From positions 35,189 through 99,188 of the forward strand of contig DJGZ01000020.1 in assembly GCA_002433025.1 (NCBI GenBank): a stretch of 64,000 nucleotides of DNA, given 5' to 3'. Both the position numbers and the translations under genes were made by a program. The notes under the pieces are model-generated. The model was not told where the DNA came from. It searched no databases and saw only the letters and a list, made by a program, of their open reading frames with translations. Source of the stretch: Bacteroidales bacterium UBA5833 (lineage in GTDB: Bacteria > Bacteroidota > Bacteroidia > Bacteroidales > Lentimicrobiaceae). The first letter of the stretch is position 1, and each line of letters starts with the position of its first letter. Of this stretch, positions 8,439 through 17,403 are shown piece by piece.

Positions 8439-9329
8439 TCATTTATTGAAGTTGACTTCGGCGGGCATGGATATTTTCAGACTACCATCATTGGGTACGC
8501 TTAATTTAACTGCATAAACCAGGTTCACCCTTTCTTCCCGGGTCTGGATAATTTTTGGGGTAAACTCTGCAGTGGGTGATATCCAGTTCACCTTTCCTTT
8601 AAGCCTGGCCGGACCGTCGGGGGTGTCTATCAGCACCTCGGCCTCCTGTCCTGTTTTTACCTGTGAAAGCATATCTCCACTGATATAAACACGTAAATCC
8701 ATGGTTTTCAGATCTGCAATTTTATATAAGGGTTTTCCGAAGGCAGTGATTTCACCGGCCACGGCAAACCTGTTCAACACAGTGCCTGAAACAGGGTTGA
8801 TGATGTAGCAGCGTTTCAGGGATTCCCCGATCTGTGCCAGTTGGGCGTCAATTACAGCCAGTTCATCGGCCAGGTTAAGTAACTGTGATTTCACTGTTTC
8901 AATCTGGCGGTCGAGTACCTCAATGGCGCCCGACACATCGTCGAACTGCTTCGGAGTGGCGGCTTCCTCTTTCAGCAGGTTTTCAATCCTGCGTTTGTCG
9001 GTTATCAGATTGGTTTTTTGTTGCCTGTAAACTTCGGCCTGAGCGCTGATGTTTGTGGCTTTACCGGCAACTGCACGACGTTGGGCCAGCGCCTGCAGCC
9101 TGCGATAATGGAGGTCGGTGGTATCTATCAGGCCTGTTGTGTCTCCTGCCATCAATACTTCCCCTTCATTGACAGAGAGCATCAGGATTCGTCCGTTCGA
9201 TTCAGCTGAAATAACAGTTTCAACCGCTTCAAAATTTCCGTATGCGTCAGCGCGCTGCTGCCTGTTGTTGCATGAAGCCATCAGGATAACTAAAAGAATT
9301 AAGATGATTGATAAATGTGTTGTTCTCAT
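8439..9329 (-). CDS. HlyD-type periplasmic adaptor (membrane fusion) lipoprotein
   Basis: 296 residues, starting with an export signal ending in the lipobox LMASC (Cys20). The biotinyl-lipoyl-like half-domain lies at about 33-70. A long alpha-helical hairpin of coiled-coil character occupies about 75-175 (AQRRAVAGKATNISAQAEV... LADELAVIDAQLAQIGESLK). The second half-domain and beta-barrel follow (SGTVLNRFAVAGEITAFGKPLYKIADL). This is the YbhG-like adaptor linking inner-membrane permeases to the TolC channel. It sits between the TolC-family gene (23-bp gap) and the DUF2147 gene (4-bp overlap with that gene's longer form). The lipid anchor replaces the transmembrane helix of some homologues. 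Confidence 0.9.
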   Translation of the reverse strand: MRTTHLSIILILLVILMASCNNRQQRADAYGNFEAVETVISAESNGRILMLSVNEGEVLMAGDTTGLIDTTDLHYRRLQALAQRRAVAGKATNISAQAEVYRQQKTNLITDKRRIENLLKEEAATPKQFDDVSGAIEVLDRQIETVKSQLLNLADELAVIDAQLAQIGESLKRCYIINPVSGTVLNRFAVAGEITAFGKPLYKIADLKTMDLRVYISGDMLSQVKTGQEAEVLIDTPDGPARLKGKVNWISPTAEFTPKIIQTREERVNLVYAVKLSVPNDGSLKISMPAEVNFNK

Positions 9330-9352
9330 TTTTCCACGACTTTTCTTGGTTA

Positions 9353-10636
9353 TTATTTCAGGTAACCCATTGTACTGATATAGTTAAGCCTGGATTGCTG
9401 AAGCTGTATTTTGTGGAGTTCAAGATTTAGTTCTGCCTTGGTCAGGGCATTTTGCTCAATCAGGTATTCGGATGATGTAATTATACCCTGATCAAGTCTG
9501 GCTGCGGCAGTCATCGCAACTTTCTTCCTGAGCTCAACAATACGGTGGTCGGCTGCAATAAGGTTTTCGATGCGCAGAATTTCCTGTTTCAGGCTGTTAA
9601 GGGCAATGCGCTGCGTCATTTCAAATGCTTCTTTGCGGGTATCTATTATTTGCTGCTGAACGGACAGTACCGATTGATCGTTCCGATGCTGGTTCCAGTC
9701 CCATAATTTCCATGAAAACCTGGCGCCCAGCATTGCATAGGATTCAAAGTCGTTTGAGAGCATATTAAGCCCGGGCCTGCCATATCCCAGGGTTGTAAAC
9801 GCAGATAAGCGGGGCATCACCCTGATTCCTGTCAGTGAAATCTGCCGGGAGATTTTCTCCTGCTGCATGCCAAAAATCCGATATTCTGGCCGGGCTTTTG
9901 TGTCTGTCAGCGATAGCGGGAGGTTCTCATATTCAGGAAGAATCAGCCTTGTTTCCGGTCCGGTATTCAGCCCGGTAAGTTCACCAAGTTTGTAGAGCCC
10001 GGCGGACTTGTTGTAACGCAGATCGGTAAGGGCCTGCCCGATTACGGCAATTTCAGCATCAAGCACATCGGCATTGGAAGGAAGTATGGTTCCGTTGCTG
10101 ATACCTGCCCTCAGCACGGCAAGCCTGGTATAGAGTTCATCCATGGCCAGAATAAGCAGTTTTTCATTGGCCTGAAACTGTAAAATGCTGAAATATAATT
10201 GATTAATGCTTTCTTTTAAGCGATAGTTCTCCGCATCCACACCGGCAAGATCAATCTGCATACTGCTTGCTTCCAGTTCTTTCTGCCGCCTCACGGAACC
10301 TCCGTCCCAGATCAGTTGGTTTACATCCAGATATATTTTGTAATTATCATTTGAAACAGCTGGAATCTCAATACCCGGTAAAGAAACAGGAAAACCGGTA
10401 ACCTCTGATTGCCATGATGCCAGCGCATAAAGGGTGGTTTGTGGAAGATAATTACTACCAATGGATTTTGACTGAAGCCTGAAGGCTTCTTCATATAAGT
10501 TCCGCTGTTTTGTCAGCGGATTGTGCTCCACCGCCATGCTGTGGCATGAATCAAGGGTTAGTACCGGCCTTTCCTGGGCGATAGCCCAAACTGTCATCAT
10601 CATGACCAGTATCATTGTCAGCACGGAATTTTTCAT
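9353..10636 (-). CDS. TolC family outer membrane efflux protein
   Basis: 427 residues with a signal peptide (MKNSVLTMILVMMMTVWAIAQ). It has the two-fold repeated helical/beta layout of TolC proteins. Long amphipathic helices occur near 130-190 and 310-400, and a tail reads LTKAELNLELHKIQLQQSRLNYISTMGYLK. It should trimerise as an outer-membrane channel with a periplasmic tunnel. Its ATG overlaps the stop of the TetR gene by 4 bases (ATGA), making translation coupling to the regulator likely. With the adaptor and ABC proteins downstream it completes a tripartite exporter. No substrate can be inferred from sequence. Confidence 0.9.
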   Translation of the reverse strand: MKNSVLTMILVMMMTVWAIAQERPVLTLDSCHSMAVEHNPLTKQRNLYEEAFRLQSKSIGSNYLPQTTLYALASWQSEVTGFPVSLPGIEIPAVSNDNYKIYLDVNQLIWDGGSVRRQKELEASSMQIDLAGVDAENYRLKESINQLYFSILQFQANEKLLILAMDELYTRLAVLRAGISNGTILPSNADVLDAEIAVIGQALTDLRYNKSAGLYKLGELTGLNTGPETRLILPEYENLPLSLTDTKARPEYRIFGMQQEKISRQISLTGIRVMPRLSAFTTLGYGRPGLNMLSNDFESYAMLGARFSWKLWDWNQHRNDQSVLSVQQQIIDTRKEAFEMTQRIALNSLKQEILRIENLIAADHRIVELRKKVAMTAAARLDQGIITSSEYLIEQNALTKAELNLELHKIQLQQSRLNYISTMGYLK

Positions 10637-11244
10637 GCTGTTGGTTTTATGGATTGGATAATTATTTCTGGAATTATCTTGCGGCGCTCTTCAATAAACT
10701 GTGCAAATTGTGGTTCGTCCATACCTGTGAGGCTCATCAGTACCGGTTTGCTGATAAAGGGAAACACGGTCATGGAAATCAGGTTGGCAATCAGGTGTTC
10801 CATGCGGACCGGCCTGATGGCTCCTTTTTCCACTTCAGTCTGTATCATTTGACGGATTTCCCGCGCATCAATCACTATGTCCCTGATGTTACCGGCCAGG
10901 CGTTGTGGGTTCATCCTGAGCTCATGAAATATAAATCCGGCTACATCAGGATTGCCTGATAAAATATCAAGGTACTGATTGACCAGCAATTTGATTTTTT
11001 CATCAATCGGACGATCTGTTACCAGGATTGATTTTATACCGGGGAAAAACGTGCGGAAAACATCCCTGAACACGCCTTCGAAGAGCTTATCCTTACTGCG
11101 GAAATAATAATGAAGCAGTGCTTTGTTAATCCCTGCTTCATCGGCAATTTCCTGCATACGGGCACCATCGTATCCCTTCATTGTAAATATTTTACGGGCC
11201 GCCCTGAAGATAAGCTTTTCCGTATTGCTGTCCAATTCAGTCAT
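10633..11244 (-). CDS. TetR family transcriptional regulator of the efflux operon
   Basis: 203 residues. The N-terminal TetR helix-turn-helix (ARKIFTMKGYDGARMQEIADEAGINKALLHYYFRSKD, split here as two halves of the motif) covers about residues 12-55. The ligand-binding C-terminal domain fills the rest. It is the first gene of the leftward efflux operon, overlapping the TolC-family gene by 4 bases. A palindromic operator lies 10 bases upstream of its start, between the promoter and the gene, which is the usual arrangement for autorepression with release by the pump's substrate. E. coli CecR (YbiH) controls ybhGFSR in the same way. Confidence 0.9.
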   Translation of the reverse strand: MTELDSNTEKLIFRAARKIFTMKGYDGARMQEIADEAGINKALLHYYFRSKDKLFEGVFRDVFRTFFPGIKSILVTDRPIDEKIKLLVNQYLDILSGNPDVAGFIFHELRMNPQRLAGNIRDIVIDAREIRQMIQTEVEKGAIRPVRMEHLIANLISMTVFPFISKPVLMSLTGMDEPQFAQFIEERRKIIPEIIIQSIKPTA

Positions 11245-11254
11245 TTAAAGTTTA

Positions 11255-11284
11255 TTAATTGGTTTAACCGATTAATTTAACCAA
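11255..11284 (-). promoter_or_regulatory. Likely TetR operator, overlapping inverted repeats
   Basis: 11255-11275 is a near-perfect 21-bp palindrome, with arms TTAATTGGTT and AACCGATTAA around a central T and two mismatched positions. A third half-site, TTTAACCAA at 11276-11284, pairs with TTGGTTTAA at 11259-11267. The block lies just downstream of the -7 element at 11290-11297 and just upstream of the TetR start, where a bound repressor would block initiation. Confidence 0.75.
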
Positions 11285-11289
11285 GTGGT

Positions 11290-11322
11290 CAAATATAAGA
11301 CAAAAGAAAAGCGGTTTGCAAA
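11290..11322 (-). promoter_or_regulatory. Promoter of the TetR-efflux operon (TTTG-N21-TATATTTG)
   Basis: Read on the minus strand, TTTG (11319-11322) is followed after 21 bases by TATATTTG (11290-11297). This matches the Bacteroidota -33/-7 consensus in both sequence and spacing. Transcription would start near 11283, inside the operator. Confidence 0.75.
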
Positions 11323-11358
11323 TATTTTCTGAAAAAAATGCACCCGCTTTATAATACT

Positions 11359-12366
11359 TTAATTTTCAGCAAATCTGAATGACAGCAGGATGGCCTGAAC
11401 CTGTTTCAGGTAATCATATTTTGAAATATTTGGTGCATAAACGTAGCCATCGAGGCCGATCACCATATTATTTTTCCGGTCGACAAAAGTATAATTGATG
11501 AAAGGGCCGCCCATAAAGTCTTTCCTCACTTCCCAGAGTCCCCTCATTTCAACGGCCGGTTCGTCTTTAAGCGAGATGGCTCTGGTTTGGGGAAGAATAA
11601 ACTCGTCTGCAATGACCATATAAGAACTGTCACTGGGGCCGGGCACAAAAAGTTGGGTAAACTGATTTCTGACAGCTTTGATTTTCAGTGGGTTGAATGC
11701 CACTGTATCAGTATATGGATAGGAATAGATTAATAAGCCCTGACTCATTATATTGGTTTCGCGCCTGAGCCATATAAAGTTATCCTTTTGAGCAGCAACA
11801 TAATAGTCAGCAGGAACGTTCATTTTAAGATTGAATGCATTTTTTATACTTTCACTGGCTTTCAGATTCAGGCTTTTAGCGTAAAGGGACTGGAGACGCT
11901 CAATTTCAGCATTATCGTAGAGATTCAGGATTTTGTCGCTTTTCTCTGCAAAAATTTCTTTGATTCCTTCAATGGAAGGTGAAGAAATTTTTACCACGCG
12001 CTGAGGGCTGGCCCAGATATCACGCCTCAGTTCGGCCTGAGGTTTGGACATGGCACTGTCGATGGTGATTATCAACACATTGCGGTGGATTTTAAGTAAC
12101 CTTCCGAACTCATCTTCTTTAATCTGGACCAGTTTGTAATGGGGTTCAGGCTGAGGCAGGCCCGGAACCGGTCTGCTGAAAAAAGCACGGACAGAGTCAC
12201 CTGCTGAACTTTTCCAGAGGTTATTCTCTGAAACGACGACGATTTCGGAAGGCTTGCCGGTAGAGGAGGGTTTCATGGTCTTGCCCTCATGCCTGCATGA
12301 TAAAACCGTGCCCGACAATACAATTAACAGGAGTGACTGCAACAAAATTCCAATGGCTTTTTTCAT
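11359..12366 (-). CDS. DUF4837 family lipoprotein
   Basis: 335 residues with a lipoprotein signal (LLIVLSGTVLSC, Cys24). The segment starting EIVVVSENNLWKSSAGDSVRAFFSRPVPGLPQPEP is diagnostic of DUF4837, a family of exported Bacteroidota proteins of about this length. Recurrent features are the early Trp and the PLPQPEP-like turn, the LRRETNIMSQGLLIY segment in the middle, and the FINYTFVDRKNNMVIGLDGYVYAP block near the C terminus. Function is unknown. It lies upstream of the TetR promoter region and is transcribed in the same direction. The 114-bp gap holds the TetR promoter, so it is probably a separate unit. Confidence 0.85.
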   Translation of the reverse strand: MKKAIGILLQSLLLIVLSGTVLSCRHEGKTMKPSSTGKPSEIVVVSENNLWKSSAGDSVRAFFSRPVPGLPQPEPHYKLVQIKEDEFGRLLKIHRNVLIITIDSAMSKPQAELRRDIWASPQRVVKISSPSIEGIKEIFAEKSDKILNLYDNAEIERLQSLYAKSLNLKASESIKNAFNLKMNVPADYYVAAQKDNFIWLRRETNIMSQGLLIYSYPYTDTVAFNPLKIKAVRNQFTQLFVPGPSDSSYMVIADEFILPQTRAISLKDEPAVEMRGLWEVRKDFMGGPFINYTFVDRKNNMVIGLDGYVYAPNISKYDYLKQVQAILLSFRFAEN

Positions 12367-12452
12367 GATTGTTACACTGAAGTTAAATTTAATATCTACC
12401 GGAAATTGAGTATTTATGTCATAACGCGTATAGATTCAATTTATTGAACGAT

Positions 12453-12480
12453 CCGGGAATCAACCGTCAAAGATTCCCGG
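12453..12480 (-). terminator. Hairpin after the LysM transglycosylase gene
   Basis: A perfect 9-bp stem, CCGGGAATC (12453-12461) with GATTCCCGG (12472-12480), encloses a 10-base loop, 42 bases past the stop of the minus-strand gene. It has no T run on either strand, so it is either a Rho-assisted terminator or an mRNA 3' stabiliser. Confidence 0.5.
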
Positions 12481-12521
12481 AAACTGCATTCCGGCAGCGC
12501 GAATCTGCTTTTAAAGAATTG

Positions 12522-14342
12522 TCAGGAGACCACGGTGACCTTTATTTTTTGTCCTGGTTTTAATTGTTTCTCGTTGGTGATGTTGTTAAGCCGTTTAATA
12601 TCCTCAACCGTAACGCCCTCATGCTGATTGGCAATTTTCCAGAGAGTATCGCCTTGCTGAACGGTGTAATATTTGAATACCGTATTCTTTTCCTTTGGCT
12701 TCTGATAATTGTCAGCCACCGCCTGTCCTGCGCTTTCTGTTAATTCGGTTGTTCCAACGATAAGCCTGGCTCCTGCCTGAATATTGCTTCCCTTCAGGTT
12801 GTTCAGTCGCTGAAGCTCTGCAATGCTGGTATTGTATTGCCCGGCAATCCGGCCAAGGGTTTCGCCCCTGGCTACCCGGTGGTATTTATTTTCTTTGCGT
12901 ACCGGAGTGCTCGCTTCTGGTTTGGCGGAATCAGCGGGGGCAACGGCTGCAAGGTTTTCAGAAATATTTTTCTCAGTGGCTGCTTCGGCCTGGGTTGTTG
13001 GTTTGGGAGCCGGGGCCGGTTTTGGTTTCGCCTGGGCATATTCAACCTGCTGCACGCTTTCGGGTCTGACAATCAGACGCTGTCCAATCTGAATATTGGT
13101 TGATCTCAGCTTGTTCCATTTTTTAAGATCATTTACCGAGCATTGGTACTTCCGGGCAATCAAACCGAGACTTTCCCCTTTCTTTACCTTGTGGTACTCA
13201 GCCTGGGTCACTGTCTTCATCATGGCAAGAACCTGTTCCTTTTCTATCTCGGCCTGTGATCGGTAGGCATATAGCTGCGCTTCGTTGTTGACGAAACCGG
13301 CAATGTTTTTCTTCTGAAGCCTCAACACGTAAGTGTTGTCCCTGGTGGCGGGTATAATTCTGCTCTTATAGGCGGGATTCAGAAATTCAATTTCTTCGAC
13401 AGGGATATTAAGCATATTTGAAATCTGGCTAAATGTCAGCACATCCTTCACAATTACCGTATCGATCTCGAAATGATGAAAAAGCGGCTGAACCGGCCGC
13501 AGGTTGTGCTCTGCAGCGTAAGACATCACATAATTGACCGCTATAAAAGCGGGGACATAACCTCTGGTTTCAAGGGGAAGAAAAGGGCGGATCTGCCAGA
13601 AATCCATTTTACCTCCAGAGCGGCGGATGGCCTTGTTTACATTTCCGGCGCCCGAGTTATAGGCGGCCAGCACCAGCAACCAGTCACCGTACATTCTGTA
13701 AAGGTCGTTCATATGCTCACATGCTGCAATGGTCGACTTTAAAGGATCGCGGCGGTCGTCAACCAGCGAGGTCACCTTCAGATTGTAAGCTTTTCCGGTT
13801 CCATACATAAACTGCCATAATCCTGTCGCGCCTACCCTTGACTTGGCTACCGGGTTCAGCGCTGATTCGACAATTGCAAGGTATTTGAGTTCCAGGGGCA
13901 TATTGAAGCGGTCGAGGTGTTCCTCAAACATTGGAAAATAGATCTGGGCCAGGCCCATCACCCGCTCTGTAAGCCCGCGCTTCCTCATTGCATAAAGCTC
14001 AATATAATCCTTTACATACTGGTTATAGGTAAGGCTGATCGGAGAAGCGGCATCAAGTTTTCTAAGACGGTTGTAATAAACAGAATCTGCATAAACCGGG
14101 ACAAATCCCGGGGTAAAGCCAAAGACGTTTTTAAGGGTTTCATCGGTGGGGCATTCAAATCCCTCAAAGTACTTCAGGCCGGCAAGACTGTCGAGCGATG
14201 CGGCAATGAAATCATCTTTGATAAATTCGAAGGCCGACTGACTGGTGTCGGCCGTAGCAGGATTTCCCTGACCGTAAGTATAACTTGTTGAAAAAAAGCA
14301 GCATATCCAAATCAGGATGCCGGTAAATTTTAAAATCTTCAT
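12522..14342 (-). CDS. MltD-like lytic transglycosylase with three LysM domains
   Basis: The start is set at 14342, where MKILKFTGILIWICCFFST begins a clear signal peptide; the ORF reaches 14390 but the extra residues would spoil it. That gives 606 residues. The transglycosylase domain spans about 135-260, with catalytic Glu159 in IVESALNP and the motif GATGLWQFM. Three LysM peptidoglycan-binding repeats occupy the C-terminal part: YHKVKKGESLGLIARKY, YHRVARGETLGRIAGQY and YYTVQQGDTLWKIANQH. They are joined by Ala/Pro/Lys-rich linkers. MltD cuts glycan strands in the periplasm during wall turnover. The architecture is typical of Bacteroidota MltD proteins, which often carry two or three LysM units. 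Confidence 0.9.
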   Translation of the reverse strand: MKILKFTGILIWICCFFSTSYTYGQGNPATADTSQSAFEFIKDDFIAASLDSLAGLKYFEGFECPTDETLKNVFGFTPGFVPVYADSVYYNRLRKLDAASPISLTYNQYVKDYIELYAMRKRGLTERVMGLAQIYFPMFEEHLDRFNMPLELKYLAIVESALNPVAKSRVGATGLWQFMYGTGKAYNLKVTSLVDDRRDPLKSTIAACEHMNDLYRMYGDWLLVLAAYNSGAGNVNKAIRRSGGKMDFWQIRPFLPLETRGYVPAFIAVNYVMSYAAEHNLRPVQPLFHHFEIDTVIVKDVLTFSQISNMLNIPVEEIEFLNPAYKSRIIPATRDNTYVLRLQKKNIAGFVNNEAQLYAYRSQAEIEKEQVLAMMKTVTQAEYHKVKKGESLGLIARKYQCSVNDLKKWNKLRSTNIQIGQRLIVRPESVQQVEYAQAKPKPAPAPKPTTQAEAATEKNISENLAAVAPADSAKPEASTPVRKENKYHRVARGETLGRIAGQYNTSIAELQRLNNLKGSNIQAGARLIVGTTELTESAGQAVADNYQKPKEKNTVFKYYTVQQGDTLWKIANQHEGVTVEDIKRLNNITNEKQLKPGQKIKVTVVS

Positions 14343-14537
14343 TATCAATGTTTTATTCCGGATTGCACATACAGATATGAGAAAGGCCATTCCACTGTTT
14401 CAGAGATATAGCCTGACAATCATATAATTATCTGGAAATTTTCAAGCCCCTGCAATGTGCAAAACATGTCCCGTTGCAAAAATAAGGTATAATAAACCAA
14501 TTCCCTGATTTTTTAACACATTTTAAATGCATTCAGT

Positions 14538-15806
14538 CTATTTTTCAGGTACTAAGTTGCCGTTAAGGATAAATTTTACAGGCAAATTAAACTGAACCCT
14601 TACCGGTTTTCCTCTTTGTTTACCAGGGGTCCAGCGGGGCATAAGACGGATTACCCTGAGCACTTCATCGTCAAGGCCGTAACCCAATCCCCTGAGGATT
14701 CTTATATCGCTGAGCGACCCGTCGCGTTCAACAATAAATGTAACATAAACCGTTCCCTCTACCGATGCTTCGCTGGCTTCGTGCGGGTATCGGAGATTCT
14801 CCGATAAGAATTTTGATCTTTCTGCATCGCCCCCGGGATAAACCGGAGACTCTTCAACGATCATAAAAATTTCCGGTTCAGCTACTTCTTCTTCCTCAAC
14901 ATCATTTTCCGATTTTACCTTTCCTGACTTTCTTTTATCTTTTCTTATTTTAACCCCCTCAACGTAAACTAATTCCGCCTGATCCGAATGTTGTTCGGAA
15001 ACAGCATAGCCCATACTCTTTCCGGTTTTTGTTTCGGCCGGTATATTTGTATTCAGCGGAGGCACCCTGCGGGCAAGTGCTTCTTCTTCAGATAAAACAT
15101 CTGCTTCTGTCTCAATAACGACCTGATCCCGGACAATAGCCACCTTTTCGGAGGATACTTGTTTTTTAACCACCGCCTGAGGGGCTGGTGGCATTGATAT
15201 GCTTGCATTTGAATCAGAACCTTGAACAAGGCCGTGATTAAGGGGTTGATTTAGCTCATGCTCCGGTTCGGTTACAGCTGCAAAATCCTTTTGCTCTTTC
15301 GATTTATTCATTTCAACAAATAAGAACCTGCCTGCTGTGATCAGCAATACAAAAAAGGCAGCGGCAATAAGCTCTGTTCTGAACCTGCGTAAAAATCCGG
15401 GTACTGCTTTTTTCTTTGTTTCCTGAACCGGTTTATTCGTTTTGCGCTGATAATCCGAAATCACGGAAGCACTGAATTCGCGGATTTCCTTCTGGCTCAG
15501 CCTTGGAAAGCGGGGGCCTTCGAAGTTTGATGAAACAGCGGGTATTGCTTCATCAATGATTTCGGGAACTTCTTCCTTCATTTGATTAAACGAAGCATCC
15601 AGCATTGCCAGGTCTTCATTGAACTCAACGGGTATGGATAAGCGGTAGCCTTCCACAGCCAGCGCACACATTTCGCATTGCTGCAGATGATCTCTAACCA
15701 AAGCGGTTTCTGCAGCGTTGAGGCTGCCCTGAACGTAAAATGCCATGCCTTCCGGACTGAGGCATCCCGAAGGTGTGAATATTTTGTAATCAGGTTTGTT
15801 TTCCAT
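14538..15806 (-). CDS. Anti-sigma factor/TonB hybrid (zinc-finger, TM, TonB C-terminal domain)
   Basis: The start is taken at 15806 (MENKPDYKIF), 8 bases after the sigma-factor stop; an ATG at 15839 would overlap that gene. Length 422. Residues 40-47 (HLQQCEMC) form the HxxxCxxC zinc-binding motif of anti-sigma factors. A single transmembrane helix (IAAAFFVLLITAGRFLF) lies near 145-162. A charged linker contains the hexapeptide SMGYAV. The end is a TonB C-terminal domain (from VYPGGDAERSKFLSENLRYP to the last residues). The protein could hold the sigma factor on the inside and contact outer-membrane partners outside. It is cotranscribed with the sigma gene. Confidence 0.85.
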   Translation of the reverse strand: MENKPDYKIFTPSGCLSPEGMAFYVQGSLNAAETALVRDHLQQCEMCALAVEGYRLSIPVEFNEDLAMLDASFNQMKEEVPEIIDEAIPAVSSNFEGPRFPRLSQKEIREFSASVISDYQRKTNKPVQETKKKAVPGFLRRFRTELIAAAFFVLLITAGRFLFVEMNKSKEQKDFAAVTEPEHELNQPLNHGLVQGSDSNASISMPPAPQAVVKKQVSSEKVAIVRDQVVIETEADVLSEEEALARRVPPLNTNIPAETKTGKSMGYAVSEQHSDQAELVYVEGVKIRKDKRKSGKVKSENDVEEEEVAEPEIFMIVEESPVYPGGDAERSKFLSENLRYPHEASEASVEGTVYVTFIVERDGSLSDIRILRGLGYGLDDEVLRVIRLMPRWTPGKQRGKPVRVQFNLPVKFILNGNLVPEK

Positions 15807-15813
15807 ATCCCGT

Positions 15814-16410
15814 TCAGTATGCTGATTTCTCCAGGGCATTTTTCAGATTCCTTTTGCCGTTCTGAATGTGACTTTTCACTTCCATGGCCGTAAATCCAGT
15901 TAACTGTTCTATCTCATGATATGATTTTTCGTCAAAATAGAACAGCAGGATGCATTGCTGCTGCCCGGGAGAAAGATTTTCAACTGCAAGGTGAAGCCTG
16001 CGGATTCTCTCTTCGGTCTCATCATCGGAATTAATAAGATGCTGAGAACCCAGTTTTTCCATAATTTCACCCATCAGATTTGCTTCCCATCCCAGCTTAA
16101 ACCCTTCCTTTCGTTGCTCGCGCAGTTTCATGGCGCAATGCGAGCGTGTAACCGTAAATAGCCAGGATTTGAAATTGTTTACCTCGTATTTGCGGAGTGC
16201 CCGGAAGAGCTTTTCAAAGACTTCCATGGCCGCATCCCTTGCATCATCGCGGTTTCCGAGGTATTTCAAACACACCCCCAATACAAGATGTGAATACCTG
16301 CGAAATAACTCCCCTATGATTTCCTGATTTCCTGACTGACGGAAAAATCCGGCCAGCTCCTCATCGCTCAGATGATCGCTCAGCTTGCCTTCCGTCAGGG
16401 GAATCGTCAT
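15814..16410 (-). CDS. ECF-type RNA polymerase sigma-70 factor
   Basis: Starting at 16410 (MTIPLTEGKLSDHLSDEEL) gives 198 residues, normal for an ECF sigma; the ORF extends to 16527 with a non-homologous tail. Region 2 covers about 25-95 (LFRRYSHLVLGVCLKYLGN, EVFEKLFRAL, FKSWLFTVTRSHC). Region 4 covers about 130-195 (LSPGQQQCILLFYFDEKSYHEI, a helix-turn-helix, then VKSHIQNGKRNLKNAL). It lies 8 bases before the anti-sigma/TonB gene, the standard sigma/anti-sigma pairing. The likely regulon includes the divergent TonB gene and the vWA gene, but no promoter motif repeats clearly enough to prove it. Confidence 0.9.
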   Translation of the reverse strand: MTIPLTEGKLSDHLSDEELAGFFRQSGNQEIIGELFRRYSHLVLGVCLKYLGNRDDARDAAMEVFEKLFRALRKYEVNNFKSWLFTVTRSHCAMKLREQRKEGFKLGWEANLMGEIMEKLGSQHLINSDDETEERIRRLHLAVENLSPGQQQCILLFYFDEKSYHEIEQLTGFTAMEVKSHIQNGKRNLKNALEKSAY

Positions 16411-16565
16411 AAGATCAGTGATTTTTGACAAATGTAATGATTGCAGATCAATTTGAATGCCATGCACTATCTGAAATTTCCTGTTTTTTTTTGACTGCCA
16501 TCTGTGGAAAACGAAGAACCGCTGCATCTACATTATATAATCTTACTCACATAAAACGCTCTGTT

Positions 16566-17243
16566 ATGGAAACACGTAAAAACAGCAAGGCCGATCTTGA
16601 GAAGAAGCGCTTTGTTTTTCTGCAGCTGGGGCTGATCCTTTCATTGGGTGCAGTGCTGGCCGCTTTCGAGTGGAAAACACCGGATGCGGGCAACACTGTC
16701 CTGCCTACCCGCACTGCATCTGAACCTGAAATGGAAATCATCGACATCCTTCCGGTCAGAAAGGAACTTCCGAAACCGGTCAACACCACCCTGATCCGGG
16801 AGGTAGACAACCTGGCTGAAGATTTGCCGGAGATTGAAATAGAAATTGAATCCGATCCGCTGGAGTTTATTCCTCCTTTCGAATTACCCGGTCGCCTGCC
16901 CGATGAAGAAACTGTTGAGGAACAGTTGCCTTTCGTAATTGTTGAGAAGATGCCGCAATTCCCCGGTGGTGAGGCCGGACTGATGAGGTATCTGGCTGAA
17001 AATATCCGGTATCCGGGCCCGGCGAGAGAGGCAGGCATTTCGGGAACCGTTTACATCACCTTCGTGGTTGAGCCTGACGGCAGTGTATCTTCGGTGAAAA
17101 TCCTGCGCGGACTCCCGGGCGGATGCAGCGAGGAGGCGGAAAGAGTAGTGAGGATGATGCCGGCATGGGAACCCGGTCGTCAGGCAGGAAAGGCCGTACG
17201 GGTGGCTTTGAACCTGCCGGTGGTGTTCAGGTTGATTCAGTAA
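16566..17243 (+). CDS. TonB family protein (energy-transducer-like)
   Basis: The ATG at 16566 (METRKNSKADLEKKRF) is chosen; the ORF's extra 47 residues to 16425 look non-coding. Length 225. A short basic cytosolic tail precedes one transmembrane helix (FVFLQLGLILSLGAVLAAFEW, about 16-36). A Pro/Glu-rich periplasmic spacer follows, then a TonB C-terminal domain from about 140 (KMPQFPGGEAGLMRYLAENI... AGISGTVYITFVVEPDGSVSSVKILRGL). TonB proteins pass inner-membrane proton-motive force to outer-membrane receptors, usually with ExbB/ExbD, which are absent here. Bacteroidota have many such paralogues. It is divergent from the sigma-factor gene across 155 bp. Confidence 0.87.
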   Translation: METRKNSKADLEKKRFVFLQLGLILSLGAVLAAFEWKTPDAGNTVLPTRTASEPEMEIIDILPVRKELPKPVNTTLIREVDNLAEDLPEIEIEIESDPLEFIPPFELPGRLPDEETVEEQLPFVIVEKMPQFPGGEAGLMRYLAENIRYPGPAREAGISGTVYITFVVEPDGSVSSVKILRGLPGGCSEEAERVVRMMPAWEPGRQAGKAVRVALNLPVVFRLIQ

Positions 17244-17403
17244 ACCGGTTTCCTGTTCCGGTCCTGTATTTATAATTCTTCTTTTTTAGGGTGCTTTTCT
17301 GCAGCCCACATAACCGGATTTTATTTGAAACCATCTGCAAGCGCCCTTCTCCAGGGCCTGTCTTTAAGTTGATATTTTTTAATAACCATTAAATCTTACA
17401 GCA

